Positions 52,361 through 62,053 of a stretch of 64,000 nucleotides of DNA are shown in pieces. Numbering within the stretch: position 1 is the stretch's first letter; the number at the start of each line of letters is the position of its first letter. The notes below the pieces were generated by a model. It was not told the DNA's origin. It saw only the letters and a list, made by a program, of their open reading frames with translations, and ran no database searches. This stretch comes from Meandrina meandrites (taxonomy: Eukaryota; Cnidaria; Anthozoa; Scleractinia; Meandrinidae). Where the stretch lies: NCBI GenBank assembly GCA_963693305.1, contig OY855910.1:19932362-19996361 (forward strand), read 5' to 3'. The position numbers and the translations under genes are program-made.

Positions 52361-53266
52361 ATGATTATAACCGTAATTGGTGGAGTAGACGTTGGAAAAA
52401 GTTCTCTTATCAGTCGTATATTGATCAATACAGGATCAATAAAAAGTAATGAAATAAACAAAGCAATAAATCATTCCAAACAATGGTTATCAAATTTAGT
52501 CGACACTGATGAACAAGAACAAAATAAAGGAATAACAATTCATTCAACCATCGAAAATTTCATTATCGATGGAAAGGAATATAACATAGTCAACAATCCT
52601 GGTCATAAAAATCTTACAAATGAAATGATTCAGAATTCATCAATAGCTGATGTTTGTCTTCTAGTACTATCAGCAAAACCAAATGAAACTCAAAAAAGCA
52701 TAACAGAAGGGTATGAACATAGTTTAATAACCAGAGTAAATGGTATCAACCAAATGATTGTATGCATAAACAAATCCGAATTCATAAATTCAACAGATAA
52801 CACTTATCAAAATATCGTAAATCGAGCTAAAAAAGCATATAAGGAACATAAGTACAAAAAAATCATTTTCATTCCAATATCAGCAAAATTAAACATAAAC
52901 ATATCTAAAAATGATAGCAATCATTTCAATCAATGTCTTTTCGATATTTTTAAAAATATCGAAATACATAAAAGAAGATCGACAATAATTAAACCATTTG
53001 ACAACACAGTAAATTGCAAACTGTTTTTTCATAAAATACCAAGATTGATCACAATAGGTTTCAAATGCATTCTTCATAGTCTTGACAAAGTATATAACGT
53101 TGAGTTCATTAAAATTGAAAATGATGAAAACAATTTCATAACAAAAAATAATTCAAAAAACAAGTTCATATCATGTTCATTGAAAATAAACACTACCAAC
53201 CATCTTGATTATGGAATATTATTAAGATGTGAAAACGAAACCCTCGCATATGGTATACTTTATTAA
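52361..53266 (+). CDS. Translation-factor-type GTPase (eEF1A/eRF3/Hbs1-like), truncated, 301 aa
   Basis: The ATG at 52361 follows AAATTATATAGAA; an upstream open frame overlapping polB lacks an ATG in a good context. G1 is GGVDVGKSS (7-15), then the switch-I-like EQNKGITI (53-60), G3 NNPGHKN (78-84; normally DxPGH, Asp replaced by Asn), G4 NKSE (137-140; normally NKxD) and G5 SAK (174-176). Helical and strand order (DVCLLVLSAKPNE, EHSLITRVNGINQMIVCINK) follows eEF1A closely. After the G domain, ~100 residues resemble domain III (FKCILHSLDKVYNV; end LLRCENETLAYGILY, like the final strand). Domain II is missing. The altered G3/G4 residues may change nucleotide binding. I know of no translation factor in Polintons; it may regulate host translation or have become a non-translational switch. 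Function unknown. Confidence 0.85.
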   Translation: MIITVIGGVDVGKSSLISRILINTGSIKSNEINKAINHSKQWLSNLVDTDEQEQNKGITIHSTIENFIIDGKEYNIVNNPGHKNLTNEMIQNSSIADVCLLVLSAKPNETQKSITEGYEHSLITRVNGINQMIVCINKSEFINSTDNTYQNIVNRAKKAYKEHKYKKIIFIPISAKLNINISKNDSNHFNQCLFDIFKNIEIHKRRSTIIKPFDNTVNCKLFFHKIPRLITIGFKCILHSLDKVYNVEFIKIENDENNFITKNNSKNKFISCSLKINTTNHLDYGILLRCENETLAYGILY

Positions 53267-53323
53267 TTCAAACGAAATAAAAAATTGATTTAAATATATA
53301 ATATATATATATTATATATAAAA

Positions 53324-53656
53324 ATGCCAAGCAGATTCAATTTAATCAAGGAAAAATATGACAATCTAATTAATAAAATAATAGATTTATTAATCGATAA
53401 AAAAATCATTGACAAAAAACTCGACATTTTAGAGAAGGGGTTAATAAGAGCTGGCATAAAAAATAACAATAATGAAGATAGCGATGATGATTATGAAGAC
53501 GATTTCGAACTGAGAAAAGAACTAAAAGATGTTTGCGTAAAAAACAGTGATGACGAAAATGATGATAATGATAATGATGATGATAATGATGATGATAATG
53601 ATGATACCATAACAACGGTGAACGAATTTCACGACCCTCAAAAATTTTCTATATAA
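53324..53656 (+). CDS. Polinton coiled-coil protein with Asp/Asn-rich acidic tail, 110 aa
   Basis: The ATG at 53324 follows a long alternating ATATAT/TATATAAAA tract. Residues 1-50 form a Lys/Ile/Leu helix (YDNLINKIIDLLIDKKIIDK), then an acidic, low-complexity region of Asp, Asn and Glu (about 50-95, repeating GATGAT/AATGAT in DNA), then TITTVNEFHDP. No family is recognised. The acidic tract is the likely basis of opposite-strand His/Ile-rich ORFs, which are shadows. Confidence 0.6.
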   Translation: MPSRFNLIKEKYDNLINKIIDLLIDKKIIDKKLDILEKGLIRAGIKNNNNEDSDDDYEDDFELRKELKDVCVKNSDDENDDNDNDDDNDDDNDDTITTVNEFHDPQKFSI

Positions 53657-53668
53657 TAATATTATACA

Positions 53669-53926
53669 ATGACAAATCAAGACCAAAATTATGAAACCAC
53701 ACAATTATTACTCCTTTTAAAATATATGATAAATCTCAAAAACATTGCAAATTCTAAACTCAAAATGAAGGATTTGAATATAGAACTTGAAAATCTCCAA
53801 AATGAATTGAATGAGACTAGATTAACATTGACAACCGAACTAATTAATGGTCAACAGATTTCATTAGATGAATTCAATAACATCATAATAAACTGGACTA
53901 AAGACAGTGATGATCAAACGCACTAA
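53669..53926 (+). CDS. Polinton small coiled-coil protein, 85 aa
   Basis: The ATG at 53669 follows ATATTATACA, 12 bp after the previous stop. It is mostly one predicted helix (LLLLLKYMINLKNIANSKLK; MKDLNIELENLQNELNETRL). No family is recognised. It belongs to a run of small right-end genes and is comparable in size with the 82-aa coiled-coil gene at the left end. Confidence 0.6.
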   Translation: MTNQDQNYETTQLLLLLKYMINLKNIANSKLKMKDLNIELENLQNELNETRLTLTTELINGQQISLDEFNNIIINWTKDSDDQTH

Positions 53927-53964
53927 TAATAAGATTTAAAAAAACATTTTCATAATAGTATATA

Positions 53965-54869
53965 ATGGATTACAATTTTCAGTGTAGAGAGGTCATTGAT
54001 CATAATTTTTTAATTATTCAACTTGAAAAAATGATAAGAAATGAGAGAATACCGTAATGATTCGATTTAGCGCCCTCCTTCCAATAAGCGCCCCCTTCCG
54101 AATAAGCGCCCCCCTCCGAATGTGTTTTCGTTAATAAGCGCCCCTATTCCAATAAACGCCCCCATTCTTATAAGCGTCCCTATGACACTGAAGTCATCGA
54201 CGTCGAATAGATAAACTCATGAACGTTCACCGTACCATACATATATTTACTGCTAAAATGAACAATTCTCTTAAAAGTAAATGAACTTTCAACAATTTGT
54301 TACTGCTACAGTTTCTGTTCTTGTTAGTTATTTTAATATTTATTAAAATTTTGTTTTGAACATTTGGTTGTTTCTCAAAAAAATAAATAAGCGCCCTGTC
54401 CCGAATAAGCGCCCTGTCTCGAATAAGCGCCCTCTCTTGGGGTGCTGAAAGTAAATAAGCGCCCCGGGCGCTAAATTGAATCATTACGGTAACCCTAACT
54501 AAATCCGAAAAATTTAAAATTGTCAACATCATCACTTACAATAGTGCATTTGATAAATTTTTAAAAAAATTTTACCAAGATAAAGAATTGTCAATTCAAA
54601 AAATAAGACTAAAACTGATACGGATATTAAGATTGACAACATATCATTTAGGGGTTAATATCGTAATACAATCATATTTTATATCATTATTAGAAATTTT
54701 AAAAGAGTCATATAAATCATTTCATATGACTCAATTAGATGAAATTATTGAAAATTATCCCGATATTAAAAAATCTGAGGAATATGGATTCATGATAGGA
54801 ACTATAGAATACAATGAATCATCAGATAATGATGATGATAAAGACGATGAATCATATGGTCTAGCATAA
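53965..54869 (+). pseudogene. Polinton small acidic-tail gene split by a MITE
   Basis: The ATG at 53965 follows AATAGTATATA. About 29 codons (MDYNFQCREVIDHNFLIIQ...) are read before the MITE at 54052. The frame on the far side is open from 54492 to the stop at 54869 (Ile/Leu/Lys-rich helices, then an acidic tail SSDNDDDKDDESYGLA). MITE plus one TA is 440 bp, 2 (mod 3), equal to the frame difference, so both parts were one gene of about 154 codons. Function is unknown. Confidence 0.65.
54052..54489. mobile_element. 438-bp TA-flanked MITE (CCGTAATGATTC termini)
   Basis: CCGTAATGATTCGATTTAGC at the left is mirrored by GCTAAATTGAATCATTACGG at the right, with TA duplicated at 54050-54051 and 54490-54491. 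The interior repeats AATAAGCGCCCC-type units. It has no coding capacity. The family is distinct from the polB MITE, but both show TA duplication. Confidence 0.85.
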
Positions 54870-54921
54870 TATTTTTTGTTGGATATAGTGATGGATACAG
54901 TATTGGATTTTTGTGCTGAAA

Positions 54922-55454
54922 AAACGCAGTAATAAAACAATTTTTTTGAAAAGAGTATGGAATTGTTTTGATTCCAAGTCTTGGATACAGCGATGGAAAT
55001 AATTTTTAAAAAATAGTATAGAATAGTTTTGATCCAAGCCTTGGATACAGAGATGAAAAAAGGAATTGAATTTTATATGAATTTTAAATTCATATAAAAT
55101 ACATAATAATTCCAGTTTTTGAATCCATTTTTAATCCAGTTTTGTTTTCCAGTGCTTAGAAAATAATTGATCTTCAAAAAGCTTTAGCTTTTGAAGAACA
55201 TAAAAAATTTCCAGTTTTAAATCCATTTTTAATCCATTTTTGTTTTCCAAGAATTGAATCCAGTTTTGTTTTCCAAGAATTGAATCCAGTTTTATTTTCC
55301 AAGAATTGAATCCAGTTTTATTTTCCAAGTACTTTGCCAAAATTGCCAACGCAATATTTTCATATTTTATATAAGCGAATGCAATTTTAATCAAAAAAAC
55401 CAACGCAATTTTCCACATATTTTTTGCATTCGTACCCCCAAGTACTATACTACT
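54922..55454. repeat. Polinton right terminal inverted repeat (533 bp)
   Basis: The inverse of 35288-35820, with about three visible substitutions. It ends CTATACTACT at 55454. It carries the same 26-bp tandem units and AT palindrome. Confidence 0.93.
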
Positions 55455-55460
55455 GATCAT
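55455..55460. repeat. Polinton target-site duplication, right (GATCAT)
   Basis: Matches 35282-35287. Just beyond it, CTCATT is present twice compared with the unoccupied site, a small local difference. Confidence 0.9.
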
Positions 55461-58189
55461 CGGCTCATTCTCATTAAATATTCACCGAACAGTGAAATTC
55501 GATCCAAACCAGAACTGTCAAATTTCATATCGCACTGGCCGTCTTAATTTCATTGAATCTCGTTTCAAATCACATTTGTACACAAAACGAATATCCTGAA
55601 AATGTTATTTTGTTGTTGTGTTTAAGTGTAAGCCAAATCTGAGCTTTGAATACGCACTTAGGATACAAATAGAGTTCACTCACGATTTACTCGACCACTG
55701 TCAACACTGAATCGAAATTCATTTTCTCTGATTGTTGGATTATAAATTGACTTAGTTTACCTGAGTTCCAAAAGGCTTTTCCCCTTTTTCTTTTGACTTT
55801 TTCTATTGGTGATGCATTTAAATGACCGGTGCAATTTGGAGCTTTGATTCAATGAATGAACTACCAGTCCGGTTCTGGCCCTATCTGTCACGCAACACTC
55901 AGCGGTGAAATTGCTCAGGGTTAGGGAGTACTCATAATTGTCTTGCACATGAGGTCCAATCCCCTTAACATACTTAAAACGGGGGTACACCAGGTGCTCT
56001 TACGTTGGGGTCAACTTCTTCTATCTTCTATCCCTTCTTTGGACCTCTTAAAATGTCACTTAAATTCACGTTTACCCTTTCGGTGGCTGTGTTCGAGATA
56101 TTTTTGAAAGGTCCTTTCAAATACCTAAATCTTATCCTTTTGTCTACTTCAACTCATAAAAAAACCTTACCTTTTTATAAATCTGCTGCCTGAAAAAGGT
56201 ATCACTTCTGGGAGAGAACTTCTCACTTTTGTCCGAACGTTTTCGATGATTTAAGCCTAAAATGTTCTTAAACAGGAGCAAACCCAGGATTTTTCTAAGG
56301 AGGGGTGCTGATATTTTTTTTGTTTGCAGAATGCCAGTTGTATTAGAAAGCCTCCCCGCACCGCCTGCACCCTCCCCTAGATCTGCCCCTGTGAAAATAG
56401 TTTTATTTAAACTGATATGTACATGTTCACGTCACGTTCATGGGTGGATACAATGTTTGTTCTAGGTCTTATTTGATTAAAGATTCACGACTTGATTCTT
56501 CATTTAGTATATACACATATTTGTCACTTACAACGAATAGGAAAGTATAAAATTTGTTTGTAGCCAAATTTCAGCCTTGGGTACGTTCTAAGGATGTTTT
56601 TAATTTTTGTCCTTTTTCAGCCTCGACGTTCTTATAAAAACGATTCTTATAAAATAGAACGTACTTTACTATAGTGACTATAGGGAGATCCCCTCCCCCA
56701 GTAAATATATCTTATAAGTCTGGGCCTAGGTTTTCAAGCAGTGGATAACCCTATCCACTGGATAAGTACTGATGAAACAAATTAAATAAAAAAGTAAGTA
56801 TCCTTGGTCACTCCTGCAAGTAGGAATGGAGTCACGTATCTATATCTCACCGACAGCATTTGTATTTATACAGATATTGGGTTATTTTTTAAAGTTCCTA
56901 TTTGGTGGGCCTTGTTTTAAAACAAAGCGATATTTACAACAGCTGTTGCTTTATCCCGGGTGATCCTGCCTGATTTAAAGTTGCAGCTAATTGGTAACAT
57001 TGGCGGATCCCATGGAGGGGATAGTGAGGGAGGCGATTAGCCTGCGTAGCTGGTGGGATTAGTGGGCACAGTGAATTTTTCTCGTGTGGGTGAAGCCCGC
57101 GTCGCTGAGCGGCCGAGCCGCGAGTGATCTCAACTTGACTCCTCACCAAGCCCCTCGCTGCTTGGCGGCCAAGATCAACGCATGCGGCCGCGAAAAAAAG
57201 CACTCGCTCGCGAAATCCTGCCAGCTACGCAGGCTAGGAGGCGATTTAATCTTTCAGTAAGGTAACTTTTAAGTTTTTGGCCACCAGCTTGTATGCAAAC
57301 AAGTAGATGAAATAACCGGTTTTTGATGATCGAAGGACCAAGGCAGTGCTATTTTATGACAGCATTAGCGGTTATTTTTTCAATACCACCACCTTAATTG
57401 TACCCAAGTTTGGATCCCGCACTGAGTAGGTCAAAATAAATTCTTATTGAATAATCCAGACGAAAACTGGAGGACGTTGGAGGGGACAACATAGTTTTCT
57501 GAAGAATGAAGGGGGGATCAGCCGTAATTGACAGGGATTAAGAGGGTGAAGGGGGGGGGGGACCAGAAAAAGTCTGAGAATTTCATGTGGCGGTGGGATC
57601 GCCGTAAATAACTTGAACCGTGCCGATTGATCGCCTCCTTTTATGCTATTATTATGTTTTGGCTTCTGCATGCTCTTATCCAGGTGCGATCTCATCACAT
57701 AAGTAATCGTTGTGCAATGGCTTGAAATTGTTTAAGTTCTGTATTTCAAATGTTAAAGTTCCATGTGTCCAATTCTTTAAAGAGGCATTTTAATAAGAGC
57801 CAATGGAAACGTTTGTTCAACGCGGCCGAACGGTGCGATATTATTGAAAACAACAACGACAACAGCAACAATCACGATTGTTGATCTTTCTCCACACGAA
57901 ATAGAAACTTCCTCTTCAGGTTCAATTCATTAGAGATGTTGTCAACTTATTTTAGGCTCTCTGCAGTTCTTCGTAGAGCACCATTACTCGCTCTTGAGCT
58001 TTCTGAAAATATTCCAGCTCATTACTTGCGAACAGTTTTTTGGTATGGTGTTCTCTACATCATGATATAGAACCTTTCGATTGCTGTCGGTGAATGATAA
58101 CAAATCGGCTGCGCAATTCAAGGCGTCCTTGACATTTTACTGCCATCCGCACTTGCAATGAACTTGATATTTTGTGGTGGCTTGGAAAG
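55461..58189. other. Rest of left arm and internal part of TTAA element copy 2
   Basis: It continues the left arm to about 55909 and then parallels 7978-10230 of copy 1, including ATAGGGAGATCCCCTCCCCC and G-run landmarks. No transposase or other domain is seen; small ORFs are shared only because the copies are alike. Confidence 0.6.
57038..57236. mobile_element. Short MITE with 9-bp target duplication, copy 2
   Basis: TAGCCTGCGTAGCTGG to CCAGCTACGCAGGCTA, flanked by GGAGGCGAT at 57029-57037 and 57237-57245. It is the same site as 9111-9284 but about 25 bp longer. Confidence 0.65.
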
Positions 58190-59392
58190 GAGGGGGCAGG
58201 GATCATGAAAGCTTCCAATGAGGGGGGATCATTCAAATGCTATATACTTTATGGGGAGATCAGGTGAATGCTACGGTGTAGCAACAAAAATCCCCCGCAC
58301 CACGCCCCCCCCCCCCCCCCTCCCCGCTCCAGACGATAAATAATGACCGGTCCCTTAAACACAGTTAAAATAATTATTGTCAGTCATAGTATACACATAT
58401 ATTACACATAGCATCAACCAACGGATAGTGCAAAGGTACGAAAAAGCTTCATTGCCCAGCATTACATTTCTTGCTTTGGCACTGCTAACAGTTATTTACT
58501 TTTTGGGTAACCTTATTATGACTTCAAGACTGTATAAGCAACATTTTCATCTCTTGCAAATATGGCTGGCTATTCTGAATTAAACCCAAAAAGGTGTTGA
58601 ATATCTATCTCACAAAACTTGCAACATACTACACTACAAGCACACTCCACCACCACTCATCTCTTCAGACTTCTCAAACTTTCTATACCCTCTTTATATT
58701 TGTCCCTTATAATATGCAATCCTTGTTCCAAAATACACACTACATCCAAATTTCCACAGTACATTCATAGCTCTGACTACACCAAATAATTACAAATAAA
58801 ACAAGCAAAAATTAGTGTTTTTCTGTCCTGTGCACTTCTACACTATTTTCTAGACAGCTTTGTTCTAGGGATTCGAGGCAACATTTTAAACGATGATGAA
58901 AACTGATATTCTCAATGAGCTTCAATTGCAAGAGTGGTCTTGTTTCACCCCTTAGCGTTACGTGACAGATAGGGCAAGAACCGGACTGGAAGCTCGTTGA
59001 TTGAATCAAAGCTCCTACCGGTAATTGTACCGGTCATTTAAATACATCACCAACAGAAAAAGTCAAACGAAAAAGGGGAAAAGCCTTTTCGAACTCAGAT
59101 AAACTAAGTCAATTTATAGTCCAACAATCAGAGAAAATGAATTTCGATTCAGTGTTGACAGTGGTCGAGTAAATCGTGAGTGAACTCCGTTTGTATTCTA
59201 AGTGCGTATTTAAAGCTCAGATTTGGCTTAAACTTAAACACAACAACAAAATAGCATTTTCAGGATATTCGTTTTGTGTACAAATGTGATTTGAAACAAG
59301 ATTCAATGAAATTAAGACGGCCAGTGCGATATGAAATTTGACAGTTCTGGTTTGGATCGAATTTCACTGTTCGGTGAATATTTAATGAGCCG

Positions 59393-59398
59393 ATGATC
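59393..59398. other. Unoccupied Polinton target site in the opposite arm
   Basis: ATGATC (inverse of GATCAT) occurs once here. The sequence on each side matches, in inverse orientation, the two flanks of the Polinton (CTCTCCTCCCAATAAAATG on one side; TTCGGTGAATATTTAATGAG on the other). It is an internal control showing that exactly one 6-bp duplication accompanied insertion. Confidence 0.85.
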
Positions 59399-59999
59399 AC
59401 TCTCCTCCCAATAAAATGAAACGGCGAACTAAAAATTGAAAACACTATTGAATATAGCTTTTTATTTCTATTCCCTAATGTTTTAGTTTACTTTTCTTTG
59501 ATGTAAGACCGGTATTGGTCCAAGGTATTCAAATTTTAAACAATTAGCGATTTGGTGTTGTTTTTGATAATTTCTCAAAAATAGGAAAAATTATCCCCTC
59601 GACATTTACAGGAAAGGCGTCATAGACAATATTTTTTTACATATTCGTGTAGGAGAAGGTTAAGACTTTACATTGATGTAACTGCCATGTTTTGATTTTA
59701 TCCGCCAGCTGAGAAAAGAGGTCCACAAAATGACCAATTTTCAGGTTGTCCCTCGAGCCCCCTATAGTAGGGGTGAGTAATATCATAGAATGCCTATAGA
59801 TTACCTTCAAATTGCTTGAAACTCCTACAGCTCATAAAAGAGAAGTAGATCTTTCTTGCTATGTAAAAATTATGGCGGTACAGTTTGTCCTTGCTTTGCA
59901 CCGATCGCTTGAAAAAGGTAAACAATGGTCTTGATTTTCGGTCGCGCGCGAGCAAAATTCGGTCAAAATTATTTTTAGCTCTAGCGGAAAAAACCTTAA

Positions 60000-60672
60000 G
60001 GAGGCTCACAACGGTTTCCAGCACTTTCCAGCTCTTAAACTTTGATTGGTCAGTACTGCAAATCTTTATCAGTTGCTGCAACAATAATGATATCAAACAA
60101 ATGTCCAATCATTGCTGAATAAGTTGTGGTCCTTTTCATGACGTCACTGGTTACTATAGCAACAGTTTTACTGTTAAAAACACCCTTAATTTTCCCTTTA
60201 AGTGCTTGTAACACAAAAACGAGTCCGGTGACCCCCATTTTTTATTATTGAATAATGATTGGCATGTTAAGATGCAACTTTTTGCAAAGTTAAAAAAATT
60301 TCTCCGGAGCGGTTTCAGAGCCACCTTAAATTTTCGAAAAGTTAAGGTGGCTCTGAAACCGCTCTGGAGAAATTTTTTTAACTTTGCAAGAAGTTGCATC
60401 TTAACATGCCAATCATTATTCAATAATAAAAAATGGGGGTCACCGGACTCGTTTTTGAGTTATAAGCACTTAAAGGGAAAATTAAGGGTGTTTTTAACAG
60501 GTAAAACTGTTGCTATAATAACCAGTGATGTCATGAAAAGGACCACAAGTTATTCAGCAATGATTGGACATTTGTTTGATATCATTATTGTAGCAGCAAC
60601 TGATAAAGATTTGTAGTACTTGCCAATCAAAGTTTAAGAGCTTGAAACTGCTGGAAACCGTTGTGAGCCTCC
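60000..60672. mobile_element. 673-bp TTAA-flanked foldback element
   Basis: TTAA lies at 59996-59999 and 60673-60676. The element starts GGAGGCTCACAACGG and ends CCGTTGTGAGCCTCC. It is almost one palindrome, with arms of about 320 bp meeting near 60334. The two mirrored ORFs (minus 60154-60423 and plus 60248-60616) are consequences of the palindrome. Copy 1 (11889-11900) and the left arm (about 34670) show the unoccupied site with a single TTAA. Confidence 0.8.
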
Positions 60673-60803
60673 TTAAGCCAAGAACCAAAAAGATTGTGGT
60701 TTTGTTACTTTGGCATGAAGGCCTTTCACCTCACAAAAAATCAGGTGATTTGATTTTTCGATCCGGAACCGACCGGTCGAAAATTAGAGAGACTCCCTCT
60801 TAA

Positions 60804-61823
60804 CTTCTCCTCTCCCAATCCTCTGCTTTTTACTTGCTTGGCTTTATTACCTAAACAGAAAGTATTAATTAAACTACAGAGTAACATGTTCAGAGTTGTT
60901 ACATTCTGCTTGCTAGTGGGCTCTGATTGGTAGATTTTGACCCTTGTTTGTTTAACATGCCATGCATGTAACACTGAGAGCCAGTGTAAGTAGTGGTTAC
61001 ATTAATTTTTTGCCCCAAAGGTCGTTTCATTTCGGGTCAATGTTACATTTTGTATCAAAAGTTGTTAATTTTACGTCGATGTTACATTTTTCAGCATAAC
61101 ACTCATTGCTCTGATGATATTGTAAGGGACCCACTCACCCTCCATCTGTTGATCACTTTATTTCAGATCACGCATCAGTTTTGTGTGCACTATTTTCAGT
61201 CAAACCTTCCATTTCTACCGGAAAGCTATCTTATAGGAGAGTTAAATCAATTGGCCATGATTCTCACAAGTGAGATTTAGCTACCTCATTTAGGAAAAAA
61301 TTCGTATGTGTGCCAGTTTCAATAAAACCTAAACAAACTATATGTCAGTTGAAAGCTTAATAAATACAGTTTTTGAGAAAAATATAATTTAAGTGACTTT
61401 TTCTTTTTGGAATTGTTAGTAGTATACTGTGAAACGACTGATGATTTTTTTGTGAATTAACCGGGTATAGAATGCTGCAGTATGTGCAAAATTGCTGCAC
61501 CAGGCAGCAATTATCAAAACGTTCTCAGGCTTTCTCGAAATTCTGATTGGTTGTCAAGGTATCCTAGTCCAAAGTTAGAGAATCTAAAAATATATGAGAC
61601 GTGTTGCAAAAGTGGTTGCTACATGAAAAGTCTCTTAAATATGATAACTTCCTGACACCTGTCGCCGAGATACAAAACAATTTCAATTTTAAACTTTAAA
61701 TGTTTCTTTTAACTACAAAAGGTTCAACAAAATGTCTTGCTTTTTCCAAATCGTTTGCAGAACACGTTTTTTCAAGTCACAAGTCTCTGGTAACCTAGCC
61801 TGCAGGCTGGGAAACCAAGCCTG
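60804..61823. other. No gene seen; possible BEL/Pao 3' LTR region
   Basis: Non-coding sequence downstream (minus sense) of the BEL/Pao pol stop. An LTR would be expected here, but only one end of the element is in the window, so its limits cannot be found. AGCCTGCAGGCT at about 61798 is a small palindrome. Confidence 0.35.
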
Positions 61824-62020
61824 CTATCCAGTTTTTTCGCAGGAACTCCGCGACACTCCCCAGGAGAAAGTTCCAATTTCTGAGGAAAGGAGTTTCTGCA
61901 TCAGTTGCCTTGCTCGGGTAACTGCGGCTCGGGTGGGACGCATAGTGGTGGAGGTCATGTCACCTTTCTGACCAATACCACGTTCTAATGGGTAGAGGTG
62001 ATTAAGAGGTCTTTTGAATA

Positions 62021-62053
<33 letters not shown>

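Larger units (their letters stand above)
35288..55454. mobile_element. Polinton/Maverick (adintovirus-like) element, 20,167 bp
   Basis: Flanking GATCAT duplications, 533-bp inverted termini starting AGTAGTATAG, and the full Polinton gene set identify this element: chromodomain integrase, adenain-like protease, major capsid, penton-like, packaging ATPase and protein-primed PolB. It is visibly more AT-rich than its surroundings. Left-half genes run on the minus strand. Right-half genes run on the plus strand, apart from the VLTF3-like factor. An uninterrupted copy of the insertion site exists in the opposite arm of the host repeat (59393-59398). Two MITEs (545 and 438 bp) and one small frameshift have damaged it, so PolB is not intact and autonomous replication is unlikely. 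Confidence 0.95.
34548..60799. mobile_element. TTAA-type long inverted-repeat element, copy 2 (carries the Polinton)
   Basis: The left terminus GAGGGAGTCTCTCTAAT at 34548 follows TTAA (34544-34547). The right terminus GAGAGACTCCCTC ends at 60799 before TTAA (60800-60803). The left arm is 34548-35287 continued at 55461-about 55909. The right arm runs from about 58190 to 60799. The left arm lost the part corresponding to 7240-7978 of copy 1. The Polinton (35288-55454) and a 673-bp foldback (60000-60672) are later insertions, leaving about 5.4 kb of original element. No transposase is encoded. Confidence 0.75.

Noticed and set aside
52361..53266. GTPase as a host eEF1A retrocopy inserted in the Polinton
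   Set aside because: There is no poly-A tail or target duplication, sequence divergence is strong, AT-rich codon use is like its neighbours, domain II is missing, and it has an element-type start motif. It cannot be fully excluded without a search.
60154..60616. Two similar ORFs on opposite strands suggesting a duplicated gene
   Set aside because: They are mirror images caused by the near-perfect palindrome of the foldback element.
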